Shown here: in pieces, positions 15,337-22,542 of the stretch
Position numbering within the stretch: the stretch's first letter is position 1
Layout: each line of letters begins with the position of its first letter
Source: an uncultured Oscillospiraceae bacterium
GTDB lineage: Bacteria > Bacillota > Clostridia > Oscillospirales > Oscillospiraceae
Length of the DNA: 42,361 nt
Assembly: GCA_944385545.1 (NCBI GenBank)
Contig: CALWXQ010000010.1
Coordinates: forward strand, 1 to 42,361
Direction of reading: 5' to 3'
Made by a program: the position numbers and the translations under genes
Notes under the pieces: generated by a model
Databases searched by the model: none
Told to the model about the DNA's origin: nothing
The model's input: only the letters and a program-made list of their open reading frames with translations

Positions 15337-16849
15337 ATGTTTCACCTGAAAGAAAACGGCACCAAAGTGTCCACAGAGGTCGTGGCGGGTCTGACCACCT
15401 TTTTCGCGATGGCCTATATCATTGCGGTCAACCCCTCTATCCTCAGCCAGGCCGGTATGGAGTGGGGCGCGGTCTTCCTCGCCACCATTATCGCCTCTGT
15501 CATCGGCACCCTGGTTATGGGCCTTGTGGCCAACGTTCCCTACGCCCTGGCCCCCCGGTATGGGACTGAATGCGTTCTTCGTCTATACCGTCTGCTTCGG
15601 ACTGGGCTTTACCTGGCAGTAGGCGCTGTCCATGGTGTTCCTGTGCGGTCTGGTAAACGTGCTGATTACGGTGACCAAGCTGCGCAAGCACATCATTAAG
15701 GAACCTCTGAATAAATCGTCTTCGGCTGAATGCCGGATCTTTTGCCCCATCCGTACAGTTCAAAAAGTGGGAAATACATACAGTATTCCTCCACTTTTTG
15801 AACTTTCGGCTGTGCCAAAATCTCTCGACATCAGCTCTTGTCGATTTAGTCAGAGGTTCCTTAAGTCCATCCCTGCCAGCCTGCAGAACGCCATCGGCGG
15901 CGGCATCGGCATTTTTGTGGCCTATATCGGCATGCTGAACATCGGATTGGTGGAGTTCAGCTCCGGAGTTCCGGCGATGGCTGCCTTGAACCAGCCGGCT
16001 TTGTGGCTGTTCCTCATCGGCCTGGTGCTGACCATCGTGCTTTTGCTGCTGAATGTCAAGGGCGCGATCCTCATCGGCATCCTGGTTTCCACCGTGATCG
16101 GCATTCCCATGGGCCTGACCGCTGCCGGCGATACCGTCAGCTTTTCCCAGGCCTGCGCGGCCCTGCCCACCACCTTCGGCGTGATCTTCACCAAGGAGGG
16201 CCTGCCCTCCCTGTTTGCCGACCCGGGCAGACTGCCCCTGGTGCTGATCACCATTTTCTCCTTCTGCCTGTCTGACACCTTTGATACCATCGGCACCTTC
16301 ATCGGCACCGGCCGCCGCAGCGGCATCTTCAGCCAGGAGGACGAGGCTTCCATGGAGTCTGGCGCCGGGTTCCGTTCCAAGATGGACAAGGCCCTGTTTG
16401 CCGATGCCACTGCCACCTCCATCGGCGCTGTTTTCGGCACCTCCAACACCACCACCTATGTGGAAAGCGCCGCGGGAATCGGCGCCGGCGGACGCACCGG
16501 CCTGACCAGCGTGGTGGTGGCCGCCTGCTTCGTTCTCAGCGCCTTCCTGGCCTCTCTGGTCAGCGCCATTCCCTCCGCCGCCACGGCGCCCGCCCTGGTG
16601 ATCGTGGGCATTATGATGATGTCCTCCTTCCGGGAAATCGACTGGTCTGAGCTGTCCGAGGCCATCCCCGCCTTCTTTGCCGGGGTCTTCATGGCTCTGT
16701 GCTACAGCATTTCCTACGGCATTGCCGCCGGCTTCCTTTTCTACTGCCTGGTAAAGATCTGCAAGAAGCAGGCCGGACAGATCCACCCCATCATCTGGGT
16801 ATCCACCGCCCTGTTCATCCTGAACTTCATCCTCACCGCCGCCCTGTGA
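15337..16849 (+). pseudogene. NCS2-family purine permease (PbuG/AdeQ-like), multiply disrupted
   Basis: The intact gene would encode a ~450-residue xanthine/uracil-type permease of the AzgA/PbuG branch (start MFHLKENGTKVSTEVVAG, with TTFFAMAYIIAVNP). Three lesions are visible. First, a C6 run at 15551-15556 adds one base relative to the frame that reads NVPYALAPGMGLNAFF, so the original frame is lost there. Second, a TAG at 15620-15622 follows FTWQ, where homologs are expected to continue into an uninterrupted helix. Third, the 161-bp MITE sits at 15700-15860 within HIIK|SIPASLQNAIGGG. The 3' part stays open through the MITE to 16849, and its C-terminal half (FSFCLSDTFDTIGTFIGTG; SNTTTYVESAAGIGAGGRTG) is well preserved, so the decay looks recent. 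Confidence 0.9.
15700..15860. mobile_element. 161-bp MITE, copy 2 (inside the purine permease)
   Basis: Same length and ends as copy 1, differing at one base (T to C in the GCCC[T/C]ATCCG segment). It is flanked by the target duplication TTAA (15696-15699 and 15861-15864). Removing the element and one TTAA restores ATC-ATT-AAG-TCC (Ile-Ile-Lys-Ser), the expected permease sequence. Element plus duplication is 165 bp, exactly 55 codons, and the frame through it has no stop. Confidence 0.95.
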
Positions 16850-16874
16850 GCCGGGGCGCATACACGCCATAGAA

Positions 16875-16910
16875 CTGACCGCCTGTACATGGAACGGTAC
16901 GGGCGGTCAG
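16875..16910 (+). terminator. Hairpin after the permease pseudogene
   Basis: A 14-bp stem with one G-T pair (16875-16888/16897-16910) and an 8-nt loop, followed by a modest T-rich CTGTTTGTCT. Confidence 0.6.
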
Positions 16911-16922
16911 CTGTTTGTCTGG

Positions 16923-16970
16923 GGATCCTATGAATCCATTGTCTGGCGCTGAATGCCGGATCGTTTGCCG
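16923..16970 (+). repeat. Diverged fragment related to the left half of the MITE
   Basis: The stretch beginning GGATCCTATGAAT aligns with the MITE's GGAACCTCTGAAT. It then shares the identical core GCTGAATGCCGGATC followed by [G/T]TTTGCC. No right end with the matching terminal repeat is visible downstream, so this is probably a decayed or partial copy, or a related element. Confidence 0.5.
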
Positions 16971-17124
16971 GTTACAAGGGGGAAAAACCCATACGGGATG
17001 CCCTGTGGGAATTTCTTACCCTGACAGACCGCTTTTGCCCCCGGGATCTTGCGCCCGGACGCTTCTTTTTTTGAAAAATCGCTGCGGCCGGGGAAAGAGC
17101 ATGGGGGCAAGCTGCCGGGAATGG
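16971..17124. other. Spacer before the exonuclease promoter
   Basis: No gene supported. A CCGGG...CCCGG stem near 17045-17063 followed by CTTTTTTT (17064-17077) resembles an intrinsic terminator, possibly a second one for the permease transcript. Otherwise I see nothing here. Confidence 0.3.
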
Positions 17125-17153
17125 TTGCAAATTGCGTCGATTTTCGCTATACT
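17125..17153 (+). promoter_or_regulatory. Promoter of the exonuclease gene
   Basis: TTGCAA (17125-17130), 17-bp spacer, TATACT (17148-17153), about 58 nt upstream of the start codon. Confidence 0.72.
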
Positions 17154-17211
17154 GACACTAAGCAATGGGCCTGGGGCGGGAAACGCCCCCAGCGCCGGTA
17201 AGGAGCGGGTA

Positions 17212-17763
17212 ATGAGATATTTCGCGGTGATTGACACGGAAACCAACTGGAACGATCAGGTCATGTCCATCGGCGCCGTTTTGGCCCGGGAGGATACCTT
17301 CCGTCCGGCGGCGGTCAAATACCATGTGCTGCCCCGGGAGTGCCAGGCGGGCGGGATGTACCATCACGCGCTGTTTCTGGACACCCCGGTAACGCCCATC
17401 CTCTGCACCCGCCGGGAGGCCATGGAGGATCTGCTGCGTTGGTTCCGTCAGTACGGCGTCAGCGACATACTGGCCTATAACGCTGGCTTTGACCGCAACC
17501 ATCTGCCGGAGCTGCGGGGCATGCGGTGGTATGATATCATGGGTCTGGCGGCTTACCGCCAGCACAATCCCCGGATCCCCGCCACTGCGGAGGTCTGCTC
17601 CACGGGACGGCTGAAGCGGGGCTACGGGGTGGAGCCGATGCTCAGGCTGCTTTCCGGCAACCGCGCCTACCGGGAGACCCACAACGCCCTGCTGGACGCC
17701 TTGGACGAGCTGGAGATTCTGCGCCTGCTGGGACGCAGGATCAGCGATTACAAGCTGCTGTAA
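17212..17763 (+). CDS. DEDDh 3'-5' exonuclease-like protein
   Basis: A 183-residue protein with all DEDDh residues in order: Asp8 and Glu10 (VIDTET), Asp94 (YNAGFDRNHL), and His157 with Asp162 (THNALLDA). This is the RNase T/DNA polymerase III epsilon-like fold used for 3' trimming of DNA or RNA. The small size without extra domains leaves the substrate open. The ATG at 17212 has AAGGAG at about 8 nt. The frame is open further upstream, but that part overlaps the promoter and the MITE-like fragment and is not coding. It is probably monocistronic. Confidence 0.83.
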   Translation: MRYFAVIDTETNWNDQVMSIGAVLAREDTFRPAAVKYHVLPRECQAGGMYHHALFLDTPVTPILCTRREAMEDLLRWFRQYGVSDILAYNAGFDRNHLPELRGMRWYDIMGLAAYRQHNPRIPATAEVCSTGRLKRGYGVEPMLRLLSGNRAYRETHNALLDALDELEILRLLGRRISDYKLL

Positions 17764-17851
17764 AATTCCTATTGTGTATCCCGGCACAGGAAGCCAGTGA
17801 TGAAAAGGAAACCTTTCTGCCGGTTTTTCCGGGACTTTTTTCCGATAGCCC

Positions 17852-17880
17852 TTGTAACTTACTTTCTTATGTGATAAAAT
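17852..17880 (+). promoter_or_regulatory. Promoter of the prfC operon
   Basis: TTGTAA (17852-17857), 17-bp spacer, TAAAAT (17875-17880). The predicted start near 17887 gives a 5' leader of about 110 nt. Confidence 0.68.
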
Positions 17881-17921
17881 AAACTGGTTTGTTTGAATTG
17901 CTCAGTGATTTGGAGGATCCT

Positions 17922-17945
17922 ATGGTTGTTAACGCCCCTATTTAG
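17922..17945 (+). CDS. Possible leader peptide (7 codons) upstream of prfC
   Basis: ATG-GTT-GTT-AAC-GCC-CCT-ATT-TAG (MVVNAPI) with a good ribosome binding site, GGAGGA, 5 nt upstream. It lies entirely within the predicted prfC leader and ends 51 nt before the prfC ATG. The stop is TAG, read by RF1, a factor that RF3 recycles. That suggests, but does not prove, feedback control. Confidence 0.35.
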   Translation: MVVNAPI

Positions 17946-17996
17946 TTCCCCATGCCTGTTTTTGCCGATACTGTCATAACACATGGAGGGAACACT

Positions 17997-19589
17997 ATGT
18001 CCAATTTCGTAGAAGAAATCAGCCGCCGGCGTACCTTTGCCATCATCTCCCATCCCGACGCCGGTAAGACTACCCTTACAGAGAAATTCCTGCTCTACGG
18101 CGGCGCCATCGCTCAGGCGGGCGTGGTCAAGGGGAAAAAGAATTCCCGAGCCGCCACCTCCGACTGGATGGAGATCGAAAAGCAGCGCGGCATTTCCGTT
18201 ACCTCGTCTGTGATGCAGTTCCAGTACAACGGCTACTGCATCAACATTTTGGATACCCCCGGCCACCAGGATTTTTCCGAAGACACCTACCGCACCCTGA
18301 TGGCCGCGGACTCCGCCGTCATGGTGATTGACGGCGCCAAGGGTGTGGAGCCTCAGACCCGGAAGCTGTTCAAGGTCTGCGCCATGCGCCATATCCCCAT
18401 TTTCACCTTTGTCAACAAAATGGACCGGGAGGCCAAGGATCCCTTTGACCTGCTGGACGAGGTGGAGCGGGAGCTGGGCATCGAGACCTACGCCATGAAC
18501 TGGCCCATCGGCTCCGGAAAGGACTTTCAGGGCGTCTATGACCGGCAGGACAGCCGATTGCTGTTCTTCTCCGGGATCACCGGCAAGAAGCGGGCGGATA
18601 AGCAGGAGGTGGAGCTGTACGATCCCATGGTGGCCCGGCTGCTGGATTCCGAAAGCAAGCACCGGCAGCTCATCGACGATGTGGAGCTGCTTTCCGCCGG
18701 ACGGGAACTGGATGTGGAGGCGGTGCGCCACGGCCAGCTGTCGCCGGTGTTCTTCGGCTCCGCCCTGACCAACTTCGGCATCGAGCCGTTCCTGGAGCGG
18801 TTTCTGGAGCTGACCCCGCCTCCGCTGGCCAGAGTGGCGGACTGCGGCCGGATCGATACCTTCAGCCCGGATTTTTCCGCCTTCGTTTTTAAGATCCAGG
18901 CCAATATGAACAAGGCCCACCGGGATCGGCTGGCCTTCATGCGCATCTGCTCCGGCAAGTTCCAGCGGGATACGGAGTATTACCACGTCCAGGGCAAGAA
19001 GAAAATGCGCCTGTCCCAGCCTCAGCAGCTTATGGCCGCGGAGCGGGAGATCGTGGACGAGGCCTATGCCGGCGACGTGATCGGCGTGTTCGACCCGGGC
19101 ATCTTCGCTATCGGCGATACCATCACCGTTCCGGGCAAGAAGTTTGCCTTCTCCGGCATTCCTACCTTTGCTCCGGAGCACTTCTGCCGGGTATCCGCCA
19201 GGGACTCCATGAAGCGCAAGCAGTTCGTCAAGGGCACTGAGCAGATCGCCCAGGAGGGCGCCATTCAGATCTTCAAGCTCCCCAACTCCGGTATGGAGGA
19301 GGTTATTGTGGGCGTGGTAGGCACGCTGCAGCTGGATGTGTTCCAGTACCGGATGAAAAATGAGTACGGCGTGGAGCTTCGTATGGAAATGCTGCCCTAC
19401 GAGGAGATCCGCCGCATTGACGAATATCCCGGCGAACTGACGGATCTGAACCTGGGCAGCGACGCGGAGCTGCTGGAGGATTACCGGGGCAACAGTCTGA
19501 TGGTATTCAGCAGCTATTGGGCCATCGACTTTACCTGCCGCCGCAATCCGGGACTCAAAGTCTCGGAGATCGTGGTTTCCGAAGGCTGA
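17997..19589 (+). CDS. Peptide chain release factor 3
   Basis: A 530-residue translational GTPase. G1 is SHPDAGKTT (about 18-26), G3 DTPGHQDFSEDT, and G4 NKMDREAKDP. The RF3-specific insert after G1 (GGAIAQAGVVKGKKNSRAATSDWMEIEKQRGIS) is present, and domains II and III follow. RF3 uses GTP to remove RF1/RF2 from the ribosome after peptide release. The ATG at 17997 follows GGAGGG. DUF5662 and glycosyltransferase-like genes follow at short spacing (25 and 10 nt), so all three are probably co-transcribed, though they have no evident functional link. Confidence 0.95.
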   Translation: MSNFVEEISRRRTFAIISHPDAGKTTLTEKFLLYGGAIAQAGVVKGKKNSRAATSDWMEIEKQRGISVTSSVMQFQYNGYCINILDTPGHQDFSEDTYRTLMAADSAVMVIDGAKGVEPQTRKLFKVCAMRHIPIFTFVNKMDREAKDPFDLLDEVERELGIETYAMNWPIGSGKDFQGVYDRQDSRLLFFSGITGKKRADKQEVELYDPMVARLLDSESKHRQLIDDVELLSAGRELDVEAVRHGQLSPVFFGSALTNFGIEPFLERFLELTPPPLARVADCGRIDTFSPDFSAFVFKIQANMNKAHRDRLAFMRICSGKFQRDTEYYHVQGKKKMRLSQPQQLMAAEREIVDEAYAGDVIGVFDPGIFAIGDTITVPGKKFAFSGIPTFAPEHFCRVSARDSMKRKQFVKGTEQIAQEGAIQIFKLPNSGMEEVIVGVVGTLQLDVFQYRMKNEYGVELRMEMLPYEEIRRIDEYPGELTDLNLGSDAELLEDYRGNSLMVFSSYWAIDFTCRRNPGLKVSEIVVSEG

Positions 19590-19614
19590 GGCCATACGAA
19601 GAAGGAGGCGGCCT

Positions 19615-20169
19615 ATGCAGCCGTGGCATCATTTTCTGACCATTACGAAGCACCGGCTCCTGGTGTGCGGAGGATGCTTCCGGGTGGGCCTTTACTGGCA
19701 GGGCCTGACCCATGACCTTTCCAAATATTCTCCCACGGAGTTTCTCAACGGGGCGAAGTATTACCAGGGCGACCGCAGCCCCAATGCCGCCGAGCGGGAG
19801 GACAAGGGCTACAGCGAAGCCTGGATCCACCACAAGGGCCGCAACCGTCACCACTATGAATACTGGACGGACATGAACCGCCAGACCCGGTGCTATGAGC
19901 CGATCCCTATGCCCCGCAAATACCTGGTGGAGATGGTTATGGATCGCAGAGCCGCGTGCATGACCTACCAGGGGAAGAACTACCGGGATGATTCTGCCCT
20001 GGAGTATTTTGAAAAAAGCCGGGAAAAGCAACTGATGCATCCCCAGACCCGCCGGGAGCTGGAGTACATCCTGACCATGCTGGCCCAACGCGGGGAGAGG
20101 GAAACGTTCCGCTATCTGAAAAATACGGTGCTTCCGGGGAAGCCCTTTCCCTGGGAAGCGGAAACATAA
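19615..20169 (+). CDS. DUF5662 family protein
   Basis: A 184-residue protein with LTHDLSKYSPTEF (about 31-43), KGYSEAWIHHKGRNRHHYEYW (split by Gly-Arg at about 64-84), and RRAACMTYQGKNY followed by an acidic helix. This pattern fits DUF5662, a Firmicutes family of unknown function. The many conserved His, Asp and Lys residues (H-D, HH, HH) resemble a metal-dependent HD-type phosphohydrolase site, which is inference. The ATG at 19615 has AAGGAGG upstream. It lies between prfC and a glycosyltransferase-like gene in an apparent operon. Confidence 0.75.
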   Translation: MQPWHHFLTITKHRLLVCGGCFRVGLYWQGLTHDLSKYSPTEFLNGAKYYQGDRSPNAAEREDKGYSEAWIHHKGRNRHHYEYWTDMNRQTRCYEPIPMPRKYLVEMVMDRRAACMTYQGKNYRDDSALEYFEKSREKQLMHPQTRRELEYILTMLAQRGERETFRYLKNTVLPGKPFPWEAET

Positions 20170-20179
20170 GGAGGCGCGT

Positions 20180-21223
20180 ATGCAGACCATTCACTTGATG
20201 ATCCCATCCGGGATTATCCACAACAGCCAGATCATCACCGGCTTTCTGCGGCTGCGGGATCAGGGTACGCCTGTGGAAGTGACAGATCGATCCGGCGATT
20301 CCGGGAATCCGTTTTATGACCTGCCGGTGGTTCAGGCAGAGTATCGGGGCAAGAAGCTGCTCTACGACCTTTGGGACGGCTATCAGGATCCGGAGAATAT
20401 GGGCAAGGGCCTTGCCTGGTGCGACTATTATTTCAAGCGCAGCTTTTCCCTGGAAAAGAACCGGGCCATGTTCCCGGAAGCGGAGGGGAAAATGTATCCC
20501 CTGGGCTTTAACTACCCGGTTACCCACAAGGAAAATCCCATCAACGAGCCTGGCTGGAAGGCGCTGCTCAAGCCTCTGCTGGGGAAGGCGCCGGATCGGT
20601 ATTTTGTGACCGAGGTCTTTGAAGGCAAGCCCCGTCCCCTGGGCGATCAGATGCCCAAGGTGCTGTTTCTGACCCAGCTGTGGGACGATCAGGAACCTAA
20701 GCTGTCCCCGGAGCTGAACCGGGAGCGTACCGAAATCAACCGCATGCGCATTTCCATTATCCGGGCGCTGCGGGAGGAATATGGGGAGCGGTTTCTGGGG
20801 GGACTGAACGATACCCCTTTGTCCCGGGCTCAGGCGCCGGAGCTGATCATGCCTGCCAAATACACCCGGCGGCAGCGCTACCTGAGACTGCTCCATTCCA
20901 GCGATATCTGTATCGCTACCATGGGCCTGCATGAGAGCATCGGCTGGAAGATGGGAGAGTATGTGGCGGCGGCCAAGGCCATCGTTCAGGAGCGGCCCCA
21001 CTATACCGTTCCCGGGGATTACCGGGAGGGCGCCCATTATCTTTCCTTCACCGACGACGCCTCCTGCATCCGGGCGGTGCGCCGGCTGATGGAGGATCCC
21101 CAGGCCATGCGTCAGATGCAGCAGGCCAACTACGCGTACTACCAGGCCTATCTGAAGCCGGAGATGCTGGTGAAGAACACCCTGGAGCTGGTGGATCGGG
21201 ATTTGGATAACGGCGCCGGATAA
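20180..21223 (+). CDS. Glycosyltransferase-like protein (GT-B, uncertain)
   Basis: A 347-residue soluble protein. The second half has the shape of a GT-B nucleotide-sugar domain: KVLFLTQLWDDQ (about 171-182), RYLRLLHSSDICIATMGLHESIGWKMGEYVAAAKAIV (in pieces, about 233-270) and a terminal ALELV-type helix. The Glu in HESIGWKMGEY is where GT4-like enzymes hold the donor-binding Glu, but the full E-x7-E motif is not clear. The N-terminal half is not recognised. It starts 10 nt after the DUF5662 stop with GGAGGCG. Donor and acceptor are unknown. Confidence 0.55.
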   Translation: MQTIHLMIPSGIIHNSQIITGFLRLRDQGTPVEVTDRSGDSGNPFYDLPVVQAEYRGKKLLYDLWDGYQDPENMGKGLAWCDYYFKRSFSLEKNRAMFPEAEGKMYPLGFNYPVTHKENPINEPGWKALLKPLLGKAPDRYFVTEVFEGKPRPLGDQMPKVLFLTQLWDDQEPKLSPELNRERTEINRMRISIIRALREEYGERFLGGLNDTPLSRAQAPELIMPAKYTRRQRYLRLLHSSDICIATMGLHESIGWKMGEYVAAAKAIVQERPHYTVPGDYREGAHYLSFTDDASCIRAVRRLMEDPQAMRQMQQANYAYYQAYLKPEMLVKNTLELVDRDLDNGAG

Positions 21224-21231
21224 AAAAGATC

Positions 21232-21279
21232 CAAAGCCCTGCTTTCCCTTTGCCACGGCAAAGGGAAAGCAGGGCTTTG
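21232..21279 (-). terminator. Bidirectional terminator, 23-bp perfect stem
   Basis: The arms 21232-21254 and 21257-21279 are perfectly complementary over 23 bp with only 2 nt between them. On the - strand the stem is followed by GATCTTTTTT, a strong tail, so it ends the HIT/glycosylase transcripts. It also lies just past the + strand glycosyltransferase-like gene. Confidence 0.85.
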
Positions 21280-21287
21280 CGAAGTCT

Positions 21288-21313
21288 GAAGGCCCCGGCT
21301 GCCCGGGGCCTTC
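21288..21313. terminator. Second GC hairpin before the HIT stop codon
   Basis: An 11-bp stem (21288-21298/21303-21313) with a 4-nt loop, directly after the HIT gene on the - strand and upstream (in - direction) of the main terminator. No T-run. Confidence 0.5.
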
Positions 21314-21317
21314 GCTG

Positions 21318-21737
21318 TTACAGGTTGTCTTTGATTTTCTGGATCATTTCGGCGTAGGCCTCCTGGCTCAAATAGGTCTTGCCGGGGTTCATGACAAAGG
21401 GGGTGCCCCATTCGAAGCCGTCGCTGTACTTCGGCACCAGGTGGAAATGCAGATGGCAGCCGCCGTCGCCGTAGGCGCCGTAGTTAACCTTATCCGGGTG
21501 GAAGGCCTTGTGGATGGCGTTGGCCGCCTGGGCCACGTCGGCAAAGAACAGATTCCGGTTTTCCTCGGAAATGTCCACCAATTCGCTGACGTGATCCTGG
21601 TAGGCCACGATCACCCGGCCGGGATGGCTCTGCTCCTTGAACAAAATCAGCTGGCTGACCCGCAGGTCGCAGATTTTTATGCCGAAGCCCGCCAAAATGT
21701 CGCCGCCCGTGCAGTATCCGCAGGTTTGATCTTTCAT
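21318..21737 (-). CDS. HIT family (histidine triad) nucleotide-binding protein
   Basis: A 139-residue protein with the histidine triad HLHFHLVPK (His95, His97, His99), the catalytic nucleotidyl hydrolase/transferase motif. An N-terminal CGYC pair (Cys6, Cys9) may bind zinc, and YGDGGCHLHFH is typical of HinT/Fhit-like members. Such proteins hydrolyse purine nucleoside phosphoramidates or dinucleotides. The C-terminal extension (WGTPFVMNPGKTYLS) resembles Fhit-like HIT proteins. I chose the ATG at 21737 because GAAAGAGG sits at a normal distance; the ATG at 21743 is too close to it. Confidence 0.87.
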   Translation of the reverse strand: MKDQTCGYCTGGDILAGFGIKICDLRVSQLILFKEQSHPGRVIVAYQDHVSELVDISEENRNLFFADVAQAANAIHKAFHPDKVNYGAYGDGGCHLHFHLVPKYSDGFEWGTPFVMNPGKTYLSQEAYAEMIQKIKDNL

Positions 21738-21792
21738 GCCCATGCCCTCTTTCAGGTAAATTTGACCGGGATTACCCGGTATTTCCGCTATC

Positions 21793-21821
21793 ATCATATC
21801 ACACCAACCGCCTCCGGTCAA
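21793..21821 (-). promoter_or_regulatory. Promoter of the HIT gene
   Basis: On the - strand TTGACC (21816-21821), 17-bp spacer, TATGAT (21793-21798). The -35 overlaps the stop codon of the upstream glycosylase gene. Confidence 0.68.
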
Positions 21822-22324
21822 GGCGGCTCGGGAGCCAAAAGAAACCGCCACAGCCTGTCCTGATCCTCCCGGGAGGCGTAGCCGATGCCTACCCGCCGGG
21901 CAGCGGCCACGGGGCAGAGAAAGCCGTCGTCTTCCACCCAAAGATCCGTTGACACCGTCACATCCTCCCGGTTCTGTTCGCCGGTGATCCCCAGGGCCTT
22001 GGTCAGCCGTCCGGGACCGGGGGCTTCCAAACAGGCCCGGATGAGCACCGCCTCCGGATGGCCCGCCTCTCCGGTGACCAGATTCAGCATCCAGTGCATA
22101 CCATAGCACAGGTAGACATATACGGTGCCGGCGGGCATATACATGACTTCTGTGCGGGGCGTGCGGCCCCGGCTGGCGTGACAGGCGGTGTCCGATTCCC
22201 CGCAGTAGCATTCCGTTTCGCTGATCCGCATCCGGCGGCCCCGGAAGACCAACACTTTGCCCACCAGATCCCGGGCCACCGCCTCACAGGGCCGTCGGAA
22301 GAAATCCTGCTTCAGCCGCGGCAT
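21818..22324 (-). CDS. 3-methyladenine DNA glycosylase (AAG/MPG family)
   Basis: A 168-residue protein of the AAG fold: RRPCEAVARDLVGKVLV, the catalytic segment ISETECY (Glu36-Glu38 region) followed by GESDTACHASRG, then TPRTEVMYMPAGTVYVYLCYGMHWMLN and an EAVLIRACLE strand. It removes alkylated purines, hypoxanthine and ethenoadenine. It is slightly short for the family (usually about 190-200), with a brief N-terminus. The ATG at 22324 has AAGGAGGG at 7 nt; the ATG at 22330 abuts that site. With the AlkD-like gene this gives two alkylation-repair glycosylases in the window. Confidence 0.9.
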   Translation of the reverse strand: MPRLKQDFFRRPCEAVARDLVGKVLVFRGRRMRISETECYCGESDTACHASRGRTPRTEVMYMPAGTVYVYLCYGMHWMLNLVTGEAGHPEAVLIRACLEAPGPGRLTKALGITGEQNREDVTVSTDLWVEDDGFLCPVAAARRVGIGYASREDQDRLWRFLLAPEPP

Positions 22325-22352
22325 ACCCATCCCTCCTTGCGCCTTTTCGGAT

Positions 22353-22381
22353 ACAATAGCATACTTTAGGGCCACAGGCAA
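22353..22381 (-). promoter_or_regulatory. Promoter of the glycosylase gene
   Basis: On the - strand TTGCCT (22376-22381), 17-bp spacer, TATTGT (22353-22358), about 30 nt before the start codon. Confidence 0.65.
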
Positions 22382-22542
22382 GGGATCATCCGTGAATTTG
22401 CCCAGAGGGCGGGAAAAAACCGCCGGTTTTCTGGATGAAATAGGGCTTGTTTTCTGAAAGGATTAGTGCTACTATAGTTTATACTGTATACGCCTGTCTT
22501 CCTGAGAGGGACGGCAGAGGGTCGCATGGAAGGAGAGCGGTT

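Noticed and set aside
10984..15622. TAG might be recoded as glutamine, since both bceA and the permease have TAG where Gln is expected
   Set aside because: TAG is used as a normal terminal stop elsewhere in the window (bceB at 13293-13295 and the phosphoglycerate mutase gene at 23740-23742), and the permease also has a frameshift. Ordinary nonsense mutations explain it better.
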